Made by a program: the position numbers and the translations under genes. Under the pieces are notes generated by a model. It was given only the letters and a program-made list of their open reading frames with translations. It made no database searches and had not been told where the DNA came from. This document shows positions 27,587 to 34,537 of a stretch of 64,000 nucleotides of DNA, piece after piece; position 1 is the first letter of the stretch, and every line of letters starts with the position of its first letter. The DNA is from CALRQJ02 sp943370285 (lineage in GTDB: Bacteria > Bacteroidota > Bacteroidia > Chitinophagales > Chitinophagaceae), in contig CALRQJ020000004.1 of the NCBI GenBank assembly GCA_943370285.1, positions 186,001-250,000 of the forward strand, read 5' to 3'.

Positions 27587-27931
27587 ATGGAAGCAGTAGC
27601 TAAGTTGAGAAATTATCCCACAAGTCCTCGCAAAATGCGTTTGCTTGCTGATGTGGTACGTGGCATGGAAGTGGAAAAAGCACTTGCCTTGTTAGAACAT
27701 CATCCACAGCACAATGCTGTTCCGTTGGCTAAATTGTTGAAAAGTGCTATCAACAACTGGGAGCAAAAAAATAGCGGTTCAAGTGCAGCTGACAGTGGAT
27801 TGGTTTTGAAAACCATCTTTGTTGACGGCGGTAGAACAATTAAACGTATGAGACCTGCGCCACAGGGTCGTGGCTACAAAATTCGTAAGCGCAGCAATCA
27901 TGTAACAATGATCGTAGATATCAAAAACTAA
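27587..27931 (+). CDS. rplV: 50S ribosomal protein L22
   Basis: 114 residues. It has the family start (AKLRNYPTSPRKMRLLADVVRG) and the beta-hairpin that lines the exit tunnel (VDGGRTIKRMRPAPQGRGYKIRKRSNHVTMIV). rpsC begins 24 bases later. Confidence 0.98.
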   Translation: MEAVAKLRNYPTSPRKMRLLADVVRGMEVEKALALLEHHPQHNAVPLAKLLKSAINNWEQKNSGSSAADSGLVLKTIFVDGGRTIKRMRPAPQGRGYKIRKRSNHVTMIVDIKN

Positions 27932-27955
27932 TCGTTAAACTTTTATATCCAACAT

Positions 27956-28741
27956 ATGGGTCAGAAAACAAGTCCAATTGGTAACAGGTTAGGCATCATC
28001 CGCGGATGGGAGAGTAACTGGTATGGCAACAGGAAAGATTTTGCCTTAAAACTAGTTGAAGACCATAAAATTCGTACCTACCTTAATGCTCGTATCAATA
28101 AAGGTGGTATTGCAAGAATTGTAATTGAGCGTACACTTGGTAAGCTTATTGTTACTATTCATACTTCTAAGCCGGGTATCATCATTGGTAAGGGCGGTGG
28201 AGAGGTTGATCGTATCAAAGAAGAATTAAAAAAATTAACCAATAAGGAAGATGTTCAGATTAATATTCTGGAAATCCGTCGTCCTGAATTGGATGCCAAT
28301 ATTGTAGGTGATACTATTGCCCGTCAAATCGAAAACCGTATCAACTTTAAGAGAGCTACTAAAATGGCTATCGCTTCAACACTTCGTATGGGTGCCGAGG
28401 GTATTAAAGTAAAATTGAGCGGACGTTTAGGTGGTGCTGAAATTGCTCGTAGCGAAGAATTCAAGCAAGGTCGTACGCCATTACATACTTTCCGTATGGA
28501 TATTGATTACGCTAGTGTTTTTGCACAAACCGTATATGGTAAAATCGGTATCAAAGTTTGGATTTGTAAAGGTGAGGTATTAGGTAAAAGAGAGTTGAAC
28601 CAGAATTTCTTAGGTGGTAAGAACGAAGCCGGTGGAGAAAGAAGAGAAGATAGAAGACCAGGTGGTGATAGAAGAGATGACCGTCGTGGTGGCGGTGGCG
28701 GCGGTGATCGCAGAGGCGGTGGCGGCGGTAGAAGAAACTAA
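27956..28741 (+). CDS. rpsC: 30S ribosomal protein S3 with Gly/Arg-rich tail
   Basis: 261 residues. The KH domain (GIIIGKGGGEVD, about 74-86) and the C-terminal S3 domain are normal. Residues about 222-261 form a low-complexity tail of GGERRED, DRR and poly-Gly units, resembling RGG-box RNA-binding tails. S3 forms the mRNA entry channel and contributes to helicase activity. Tails of this kind vary between Bacteroidota genera; this one is not truncation or frameshift, because the stop codon is followed by a normal spacer and rplP. Confidence 0.97.
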   Translation: MGQKTSPIGNRLGIIRGWESNWYGNRKDFALKLVEDHKIRTYLNARINKGGIARIVIERTLGKLIVTIHTSKPGIIIGKGGGEVDRIKEELKKLTNKEDVQINILEIRRPELDANIVGDTIARQIENRINFKRATKMAIASTLRMGAEGIKVKLSGRLGGAEIARSEEFKQGRTPLHTFRMDIDYASVFAQTVYGKIGIKVWICKGEVLGKRELNQNFLGGKNEAGGERREDRRPGGDRRDDRRGGGGGGDRRGGGGGRRN

Positions 28742-28750
28742 TCAACAGAT

Positions 28751-28770
28751 AGTTTAGTGGATACTAAACT
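28751..28770 (+). other. Perfect 8-bp hairpin in the rpsC-rplP spacer
   Basis: AGTTTAGT at 28751-28758 and ACTAAACT at 28763-28770 with a GGAT tetraloop, 9 bases after the rpsC stop. Confidence 0.6.
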
Positions 28771-28800
28771 TCAAATTCTTGAATTTTCAAATTGTAATAA

Positions 28801-29220
28801 ATGTTACAGCCAAAAAGAACAAAACACAGAAAAGCACAAAAAGGCCGTATAAGAGAGGTTGCAAAGCGTGGAGCTAGCATTTCATTCGGTTCTTATGCTT
28901 TAAAAGCACTAGAACCAATCTGGTTGACTAATCGTCAGATTGAGGCAGCTCGTCAGGCAATGACCCGTGCCATGAAGCGTGAAGGTAATGTGTGGATCAG
29001 AATATTTCCAGACAAGCCAATTACCAAGAAGCCTGCTGAGGTGAGAATGGGTAAGGGTAAAGGTAACCCAGAATATTGGGCGGCTGTAGTTGAGCCAGGA
29101 CGTATTTTGTTTGAAGCAGATGGCGTTCCAATGCAAGTAGCAAAAGATGCTATGGAGCTTGCAGCACAAAAGTTGCCAATCAAAACTAAGTTTGTAGTAC
29201 GTCGCGATTTAGTCGCATAA
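28801..29220 (+). CDS. rplP: 50S ribosomal protein L16
   Basis: 139 residues, with MLQPKRTKHRKAQKGR at the start and MGKGKGNPEYWAAVVEPGRILFE in the middle. The latter includes the arginine-containing loop region near the A-site that is hydroxylated in some bacteria. It is needed for late 50S assembly. Confidence 0.98.
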   Translation: MLQPKRTKHRKAQKGRIREVAKRGASISFGSYALKALEPIWLTNRQIEAARQAMTRAMKREGNVWIRIFPDKPITKKPAEVRMGKGKGNPEYWAAVVEPGRILFEADGVPMQVAKDAMELAAQKLPIKTKFVVRRDLVA

Positions 29221-29258
29221 TTTCTTACTACGATTGTATACATTCAAATTAACAAGCA

Positions 29259-29471
29259 ATGGCTATTAAAAAATACGAGTTCAACAAAAGCCTGAAGGAA
29301 TTTAACCAGAAGGATCTTGAATCAAAAATTCAGGAAGATGAGTTGAGATTGAAAAAATTGGAGTTTGCTCATGCAATTTCTCCACTAGAAAATCCGGTAA
29401 GTATTCGTTCGTTAAGAAAGGATATTGCCCGTTTGAAAACAGAATTAAGAAAAAGACAATTAAGTGCATAA
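29259..29471 (+). CDS. rpmC: 50S ribosomal protein L29
   Basis: 70 residues, two long helices, ending IARLKTELRKRQL, which is the family signature. It sits next to L23 at the tunnel exit. It is followed by rpsQ after 34 bases. Confidence 0.96.
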   Translation: MAIKKYEFNKSLKEFNQKDLESKIQEDELRLKKLEFAHAISPLENPVSIRSLRKDIARLKTELRKRQLSA

Positions 29472-29505
29472 GCACCCCTAGTGTCTAACTATAAATTTAA
29501 CTACA

Positions 29506-29763
29506 ATGGCTGAAAGAAATTTGCGTAAAACAAGGACTGGGGTTGTTACCAGTAACAAAATGGCTAAGACCATCACTGTTGCTGTAGAAAGAAAAGTAAA
29601 ACACCCTATCTACGGAAAGTTCGTTAAAAAGACGACTAAATTCCATGCTCATGATGAAAAGAATGAGTGCAGTGAAGGTGATGTGGTGAAAATCATGGAA
29701 ACCCGTCCGCTGAGTAAAACAAAGCGTTGGAGACTGGTAGAAGTAGTAGAAAAAGTGAAATAA
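29506..29763 (+). CDS. rpsQ: 30S ribosomal protein S17
   Basis: 85 residues, OB-fold. It carries RKTRTGVVTSNKMAKTITVAVERKVKHPIYGKFVKKTTKFHAHDE and ETRPLSKTKRWRLVEVV. It binds 16S rRNA early in assembly. Confidence 0.98.
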   Translation: MAERNLRKTRTGVVTSNKMAKTITVAVERKVKHPIYGKFVKKTTKFHAHDEKNECSEGDVVKIMETRPLSKTKRWRLVEVVEKVK

Positions 29764-29766
29764 TTA

Positions 29767-29788
29767 CGATTAGGATCAATCTTAATCG
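29767..29788 (+). other. Hairpin in the rpsQ-rplN spacer
   Basis: CGATTA 29767-29772 pairs with TAATCG 29783-29788, and GAT/ATC extends the stem inward after one mismatch. Confidence 0.45.
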
Positions 29789-29854
29789 ATAAGATAAATT
29801 TGAATTAGGCCTGATGCTCCATTGCAAAAGGCTAACAGCTTAAAGCTAATTAAA

Positions 29855-30223
29855 ATGATTCAGCAAGAAAGTAGACTTAACGTAGCCGATAACAGTGGTG
29901 CCAAAGAAGTGCTTTGCATCAGAGTATTGGGTAATAGCGGACAGGATTATGCTAAAATAGGTGACAAAATTGTTGTTACCGTAAAAGATGCAATGCCTGC
30001 AGGCGGTATTAAAAAAGGTACTGTTTCAAAAGCGGTTATCGTAAGAACAAAGAACAAATTACGTCGTAAAGATGGTTCTTATATCCGTTTTGATGACAAT
30101 GCAGTGGTGCTGCTTAACAACTCTGATGAGCCTAGAGGTACTCGTATTTTTGGGCCAGTAGCCAGAGAGTTAAGAGATAAAGGATATATGAAGATTATTT
30201 CTTTGGCTCCTGAAGTTCTGTAA
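29855..30223 (+). CDS. rplN: 50S ribosomal protein L14
   Basis: 122 residues from ATG 29855 (MIQQESRLNVADNSGAKEV), the conserved family N-terminus. An upstream in-frame TTG at 29822 would add 11 non-conserved residues and is rejected. The signature GDKIVVTVKDAMPAGGIKKG is present, as is the end GPVARELRDKGYMKIISLAPEVL. Confidence 0.98.
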   Translation: MIQQESRLNVADNSGAKEVLCIRVLGNSGQDYAKIGDKIVVTVKDAMPAGGIKKGTVSKAVIVRTKNKLRRKDGSYIRFDDNAVVLLNNSDEPRGTRIFGPVARELRDKGYMKIISLAPEVL

Positions 30224-30325
30224 ACAACAGCCCCTTGCAGCCTAATTTCAGCAGCAGTAGGGTAATTCAAACATAAAAGTTAATCGGCCGAAAGTCAAGC
30301 ACTTTTAGCCTAAAGCGAAAGAAAA

Positions 30326-30664
30326 ATGAGTAACAGATTTAAACCCAAATTCAACATCAAGAAAGGTGATACCGTAGTGGTTATTGCCGGTGATGATAAG
30401 GATCTAAAAAAGCCACGCACTGTTTTAGAGGTTATTTTAGAGAAAGGACGTGTTGTTGTTGAAGGTGTTAACATTGTAAGTAAACATACCAAACCATCTG
30501 CCCAAAATACTAAGGGTGGTATCATCAAGAAAGAAGCTTCTATCAACATTAGTAACATTATGTTGTGGGATGCTAAAGCTGGTGCTCCAACTAAAGTAAA
30601 GCGTACTAGGGAAAATGGTAAATTAGTTCGTATATCAAAAAAATCTGGGGAGGTAATTAAATAA
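30326..30664 (+). CDS. rplX: 50S ribosomal protein L24
   Basis: 112 residues. It has the KOW motif KKGDTVVVIAGDDKD near the N-terminus and the L24 segment GVNIVSKHTKPSAQNTKGGIIKKEASINISNIML. It initiates 50S assembly. Its stop overlaps the rplE start (TAATG), indicating translational coupling. Confidence 0.97.
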   Translation: MSNRFKPKFNIKKGDTVVVIAGDDKDLKKPRTVLEVILEKGRVVVEGVNIVSKHTKPSAQNTKGGIIKKEASINISNIMLWDAKAGAPTKVKRTRENGKLVRISKKSGEVIK

Positions 30665-31239
30665 TGAGTACAGAAAAATATACTCCGAGATTAGAAGATA
30701 AGTACAAAAACGAAGTTGTACCTACTCTAATGAAAAAGTTTGCTTACAAAACTGTAATGCAAGCTCCACGTTTAGAAAAAATTTGTTTAAACCGTGGTGT
30801 AAATGGTGCTGTAACCGATAAGAAACTAGTTGATATTGCTGTTGAAGAACTGTCTAATATTACTGGTCAAAAAGCGGTAGCTACTAATTCTAAAAAGGAC
30901 ATCTCAAATTTCAAGTTGCGTAAGAACATGCCAATTGGTGCAAGGGTTACGTTGCGTGGTGTAAAGATGTATGAATTTTTAGATAGATTAGTATCTGTAG
31001 CATTGCCCCGTGTTCGTGACTTCAAAGGTATTAATGATAAAGCTTTTGATGGTCGTGGTAACTACACATTAGGCGTTACAGAACAAATCATCTTCCCAGA
31101 AATCGATATCGATAAAGTAAATAAAATTACCGGTTTAGATATCACTTTCGTAACCACTGCTTCTAATAACGAAGAAGCTTATGAATTACTGAAAGAATTG
31201 GGTATGCCTTTCAAAAACATCAAAAAAGAAACTAACTAA
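30664..31239 (+). CDS. rplE: 50S ribosomal protein L5
   Basis: 191 residues, typical length. It binds 5S rRNA and contacts P-site tRNA. Conserved parts are LEKICLNRGVNGAV, GARVTLRGVKMYEFLDRLVSVALPRVRDF, and YTLGVTEQIIFPEIDIDK. The start overlaps the rplX stop. Confidence 0.98.
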   Translation: MSTEKYTPRLEDKYKNEVVPTLMKKFAYKTVMQAPRLEKICLNRGVNGAVTDKKLVDIAVEELSNITGQKAVATNSKKDISNFKLRKNMPIGARVTLRGVKMYEFLDRLVSVALPRVRDFKGINDKAFDGRGNYTLGVTEQIIFPEIDIDKVNKITGLDITFVTTASNNEEAYELLKELGMPFKNIKKETN

Positions 31240-31251
31240 TAATTCCATATC

Positions 31252-31521
31252 ATGGCAAAAGAATCTATTAAAGCCAGGCAAAGAAAGCGGGAAGTTATGG
31301 TAGCAAAATATGCTGAAAAGCGTGCTGCCCTTAAAGCCGCAGGTGATTATGCAGCATTGGATTTGCTTCCAAAAAATGCATCACCTGTGAGGTTAAAAAA
31401 CCGTTGCCAGTTAACAGGCCGTCCAAAAGGTTATATGAGATATTTTGGTGTATCGAGGGTAACTTTCAGAGATATGGCTTTAGCCGGAAAAATTCCTGGT
31501 GTGAGAAAAGCAAGCTGGTAA
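31252..31521 (+). CDS. rpsN: 30S ribosomal protein S14 (zinc-free long form)
   Basis: 89 residues with KNRCQLTGRPKGYMRYFGVSRVTFRDMA and the C-terminus GKIPGVRKASW. The four zinc-binding cysteines of the short (C+) form are absent; only one cysteine is present. This is therefore the long zinc-independent type. Confidence 0.98.
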   Translation: MAKESIKARQRKREVMVAKYAEKRAALKAAGDYAALDLLPKNASPVRLKNRCQLTGRPKGYMRYFGVSRVTFRDMALAGKIPGVRKASW

Positions 31522-31538
31522 TAGTAGCAGCTTATTTG

Positions 31539-31567
31539 CCCAGAAATCATAATCAAACAATTTCGGG
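31539..31567 (+). other. Hairpin in the rpsN-rpsH spacer
   Basis: CCC-A-GAAAT at 31539-31547 pairs with ATTTC-GGG at 31560-31567, an 8-bp stem with a single bulged A and a 12-nt loop. Confidence 0.5.
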
Positions 31568-31614
31568 ATATCGCATTGTAATAAATTTATTAATCTTTCA
31601 ATTCAGTATAAACA

Positions 31615-32013
31615 ATGGTAACTGATCCTATAGCAGATTTTTTAACCAGAATTCGTAACGCACAGATGGCTGGTCACCGTATCGTTGAGATACCTGCTTC
31701 TAATCTGAAAAAGCGTATGACAGAAATTCTGTACAATCAAGGTTATATTCTTAAATATAAGTTTGAAGATGATGATAAGCAAGGTCTTATCAAAATAGCT
31801 TTGAAATATGATGTTCAAACCAAGCAGCCTGCCATCCAAAGTTTGGAGAGAGTGAGCCGTCCAGGTTTGCGTCAATACGCAAAGCCTGCCGATTTCAAAA
31901 GAGTGAAGAATGGCTTAGGCGTAGCAATCGTTTCTACTTCAAAAGGAGTAATGACAGATAAAGATGCTAAATCTCAGAATGTTGGCGGAGAAGTACTTTG
32001 CTACATCTATTAA
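31615..32013 (+). CDS. rpsH: 30S ribosomal protein S8
   Basis: 132 residues. It begins MVTDPIADFLTRIRNAQMAGHRIVEIPASNLKKRMTEIL and ends with the STSKGVMTDKDAKSQNVGGEVLCYIY signature. S8 binds helix 21 of 16S rRNA and is the spc-operon repressor in Escherichia coli; no similar mRNA site could be identified by eye. Confidence 0.98.
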   Translation: MVTDPIADFLTRIRNAQMAGHRIVEIPASNLKKRMTEILYNQGYILKYKFEDDDKQGLIKIALKYDVQTKQPAIQSLERVSRPGLRQYAKPADFKRVKNGLGVAIVSTSKGVMTDKDAKSQNVGGEVLCYIY

Positions 32014-32025
32014 TATTAAAACAAT

Positions 32026-32077
32026 TTTTTCTGATACATTAAGCCCAACCTATAGGAGGCTGACGAGGTCAGAAAAA
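32026..32077 (+). other. Long-range inverted repeat in the rpsH-rplF spacer
   Basis: TTTTTCTGA at 32026-32034 and TCAGAAAAA at 32069-32077 enclose 34 nt that also contain AGCC/GGCT halves. It occupies most of the 87-base spacer. Confidence 0.5.
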
Positions 32078-32100
32078 TCACAAGAACAAAATAAACTATT

Positions 32101-32655
32101 ATGTCTCGTATAGGTAAAAATCCGGTTCAGATTCCTGCAGGTGTGACTATCACTGTTGGTGCAGATAACGTTGTTACTGTTAAAGGACCAAAAGGAGAGT
32201 TAAAGCAAGCTATTGATAGAGATATCATCATGAATGTGGCTGATGGCCAAATTACTTTTGCTCGTCCTACAGACCAAATTCGTCACCGTGCTATGCATGG
32301 TTTATACAGAGCCTTAGTAGGTAATATGGTTAAAGGTGTTACTGAAGGTGTAAAGAAAGATTTGGAATTAGTGGGTGTGGGTTATAAAGCTGCTAACACA
32401 GGTAATATTTTAGACTTGGCTTTGGGTTACTCTCACAATATTATTTTTGAAATTCCTAGCGAATTAAAAGTTACTACGGTTACTGAAAAAGGTCAGAATC
32501 CAAAAATTTTGTTGGAAGGAATTGACAAACAATTAATTGGACAAGTTGCTGCTAAAATTCGTGGATTACGTAAGCCTGAGCCGTACAAAGGAAAAGGTGT
32601 TAAGTATGTGGGTGAAGTATTACGCAGAAAAGCTGGTAAAGCTGCTGGTAAGTAA
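32101..32655 (+). CDS. rplF: 50S ribosomal protein L6
   Basis: 184 residues in two homologous domains. It starts MSRIGKNPVQIPAGVTITV and ends with the rRNA-binding signature KPEPYKGKGVKYVGEVLRRKAGKAAGK. It lies near the GTPase centre. Confidence 0.98.
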   Translation: MSRIGKNPVQIPAGVTITVGADNVVTVKGPKGELKQAIDRDIIMNVADGQITFARPTDQIRHRAMHGLYRALVGNMVKGVTEGVKKDLELVGVGYKAANTGNILDLALGYSHNIIFEIPSELKVTTVTEKGQNPKILLEGIDKQLIGQVAAKIRGLRKPEPYKGKGVKYVGEVLRRKAGKAAGK

Positions 32656-32684
32656 GATTAGCAGTGTTCTAAACAAATATTTTA

Positions 32685-32738
32685 ATCCCTTGAATTACAA
32701 TAGAGGGATATAACATATCCTCCGGCAGAATCGGAGGA
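32685..32738 (+). other. Two hairpins in the rplF-rplR spacer
   Basis: ATCCCT 32685-32690 pairs with AGGGAT 32704-32709. TCCTCCG 32718-32724 pairs with CGGAGGA 32732-32738. The second stem is 7 bp, GC-rich, and ends 16 bases before the rplR ATG; it would also hide a purine-rich GGAGGA stretch that could act as a ribosome-binding site. Confidence 0.6.
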
Positions 32739-32754
32739 AGCAAACAAAACAAAG

Positions 32755-33108
32755 ATGAATAGTAAATTAGTTCAAAGGCAAAAAATCAGATACCGTATTC
32801 GTAAGAAAGTAGCTGGTACTGCTGTAAAGCCACGTTTGTCTGTTTTCAGAAGTAATGCTGAAATCTACGCTCAATTAATTGATGATGATAACAGCGTTAC
32901 CCTTGCATCAGCATCTTCTTTAGATAAAGATATTGTTGCACAAAAAGTAACGAAAACAGAAAAAAGCAAACTAGTTGGTGAAGCAGTTGCTCGTAAAGCA
33001 GCAGCTTTAGGTCTTGTTACCTGCGTATTTGACAGAGGTGGTAATTTGTACCACGGTCGAGTTAAAGCTGTAGCAGACGGTGCTAGAGAAGGTGGTTTAA
33101 AATTCTAA
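32755..33108 (+). CDS. rplR: 50S ribosomal protein L18
   Basis: 117 residues. It holds RIRKKVAGTAVKPRLSVFRSNAEIYAQLIDDD and the end CVFDRGGNLYHGRVKAVADGAREGGLKF, both diagnostic. It binds 5S rRNA together with L5. Confidence 0.98.
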   Translation: MNSKLVQRQKIRYRIRKKVAGTAVKPRLSVFRSNAEIYAQLIDDDNSVTLASASSLDKDIVAQKVTKTEKSKLVGEAVARKAAALGLVTCVFDRGGNLYHGRVKAVADGAREGGLKF

Positions 33109-33124
33109 AGTTCAACAGTTCACA

Positions 33125-33158
33125 GATTTACTCCCACTTATTTGGGTTCATGTAAATC
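33125..33158 (+). other. Hairpin in the rplR-rpsE spacer
   Basis: GATTTAC at 33125-33131 pairs perfectly with GTAAATC at 33152-33158; CCCA and TGGG inside can extend the structure. Confidence 0.5.
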
Positions 33159-33177
33159 ACAAACTATAAACTATACA

Positions 33178-33696
33178 ATGTCTAAAGTAATCGTAAACAA
33201 AGTAAAAGCCGGCGACTTAGAACTTAAAGAAAAAGTAGTAGCCATCAATCGTGTGGTTAAAACTACTAAAGGTGGTCGTACATTTAGCTTTTCTGCCTTA
33301 GTGGTAGTTGGTAATGAGAATGGTGTGGTTGGTCATGGCTTAGGTAAAGCTAAAGAGGTACAAGAAGCTATTACAAAAGGTATCGAAGATGCCAAGAAGA
33401 ATCTAATTAAAGTTCCTGTAACTCATGGTACAATACCTCATGATCAGTGGTCTAAAGAAGGCGCTGCTAAGGTATTGATTAAGCCAGCAGCACATGGTAC
33501 TGGTGTAATTGCCGGAGGTAGCATGAGAGCTGTATTGGAAAGTGCCGGTATTACAGACGTATTGGCAAAAAGTCTGGGTAGTGCTAATCCGCACAATGTG
33601 GTTAAAGCAACTTTCAAAGCATTGGCTACTTTACGTCAGCCTAATGAAATTGCAAAGACCAGAAATATCGCAATGAAGAGAGTATTTAACGGATAA
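33178..33696 (+). CDS. rpsE: 30S ribosomal protein S5
   Basis: 172 residues from ATG 33178. An in-frame ATG at 33142 would add 12 residues through the spacer hairpin region and is rejected. The double-stranded-RNA-binding domain (KEKVVAINRVVKTTKGGRTFSFSALVVVGN) and the C-terminal domain (GTGVIAGGSMRAVLESAGI) are complete. It acts in decoding accuracy and mRNA entry. Confidence 0.97.
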   Translation: MSKVIVNKVKAGDLELKEKVVAINRVVKTTKGGRTFSFSALVVVGNENGVVGHGLGKAKEVQEAITKGIEDAKKNLIKVPVTHGTIPHDQWSKEGAAKVLIKPAAHGTGVIAGGSMRAVLESAGITDVLAKSLGSANPHNVVKATFKALATLRQPNEIAKTRNIAMKRVFNG

Positions 33697-33706
33697 GATA
33701 CAGTTT

Positions 33707-33734
33707 AAGGTTGATATGTTTTTTCATCAACTTT
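33707..33734 (+). other. 9-bp hairpin in the rpsE-rpmD spacer
   Basis: AAGGTTGAT at 33707-33715 pairs with ATCAACTTT at 33726-33734 (one G-U) around a 10-nt T-rich loop. Confidence 0.55.
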
Positions 33735-33756
33735 AAAACCTAAACAACACATAGCA

Positions 33757-33939
33757 ATGAAAAAGATTAAAATAACCCAGATTAAAAGCGTAATCGATCG
33801 TCCTGAAAGAGCTAAAAAAACAATGGCTGCTTTGGGATTAAAGAAAATGAACGCTTCTGTAGAAGTTGAAGCTACTCCACAAATCTTAGGTATGGTTACA
33901 AGAGTTAACCATTTGATTAAGGTAGAAGAGGTTGCATAA
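33757..33939 (+). CDS. rpmD: 50S ribosomal protein L30
   Basis: 60 residues with the L30 pattern KKIKITQIKSVIDRPERAKKTMAALGLKKMN and a C-terminal GMVTRVNHLIKVEEV. It is at the usual spc-operon position between rpsE and rplO. Confidence 0.97.
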   Translation: MKKIKITQIKSVIDRPERAKKTMAALGLKKMNASVEVEATPQILGMVTRVNHLIKVEEVA

Positions 33940-33972
33940 TACTTTCTATTCATTACATTACTTTAACAGCGA

Positions 33973-33985
33973 GGGGTGATACCCC
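33973..33985 (+). other. GC-rich hairpin in the rpmD-rplO spacer
   Basis: GGGGT at 33973-33977 and ACCCC at 33981-33985 with a GAT loop, 23 bases before the rplO ATG. Confidence 0.5.
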
Positions 33986-34008
33986 GTAAGTTCAAAATCA
34001 ATAACAAC

Positions 34009-34458
34009 ATGAAACTACATTCATTAAAACCTGCAAAAGGTTCTACGCACAAAGAAAAGAGAATTGGTCGTGGTGAAGCATCTGGTAAAGGTGGTACATC
34101 AACAAAAGGTAACAAAGGTGGTCAGAGCCGTGCCGGTTACAAAAGCAAAATGGCTTTTGAAGGTGGTCAGATGCCTATTCAAAGAAGAATTCCAAAGCGT
34201 GGCTTTAAAAATATTAACCGTGTAGAGTACAAAGTATTTAACTTAGGACAAGTTGAGCATTTGGTAGAGAAGTACGGATTAACTGAATTCAGCCTAGAAA
34301 CATTATACATCAACGGTTTGGTAGCTCAAAATGACAAAGTGAAATTGCTGGCTAACGGCGAAATCAAAACTAAACTAGCTTTCCGTATTCATGCAGCGAG
34401 TGAAAAAGCCAAAGCTTTTGTTGAAGCTGTTGGTGGTACAGTTGAGATAGTGAAGTAA
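34009..34458 (+). CDS. rplO: 50S ribosomal protein L15
   Basis: 149 residues from ATG 34009 (MKLHSLKPAKGSTHKEKRIGRGEASGKGGTSTKGNKGGQSRAGY), the standard N-terminus. An ATA/ATG-like extension to 33976 runs through the GGGGT hairpin and is rejected. It ends before a strong intrinsic terminator. Confidence 0.97.
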   Translation: MKLHSLKPAKGSTHKEKRIGRGEASGKGGTSTKGNKGGQSRAGYKSKMAFEGGQMPIQRRIPKRGFKNINRVEYKVFNLGQVEHLVEKYGLTEFSLETLYINGLVAQNDKVKLLANGEIKTKLAFRIHAASEKAKAFVEAVGGTVEIVK

Positions 34459-34475
34459 TTTTCCCGATATTTGCC

Positions 34476-34501
34476 AGACGCATCATCGATGCGTCTTTTT
34501 T
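34476..34501 (+). terminator. Intrinsic terminator between rplO and secY
   Basis: A perfect 9-bp stem, AGACGCATC (34476-34484) with GATGCGTCT (34488-34496), a 3-nt loop, and six Ts (34496-34501). It sits 17 bases after rplO and 36 bases before secY, and would stop or attenuate transcription inside the spc operon. Confidence 0.85.
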
Positions 34502-34537
34502 GGTTTTTGAGCATTAACACTAATAACTCTTTAGCAG

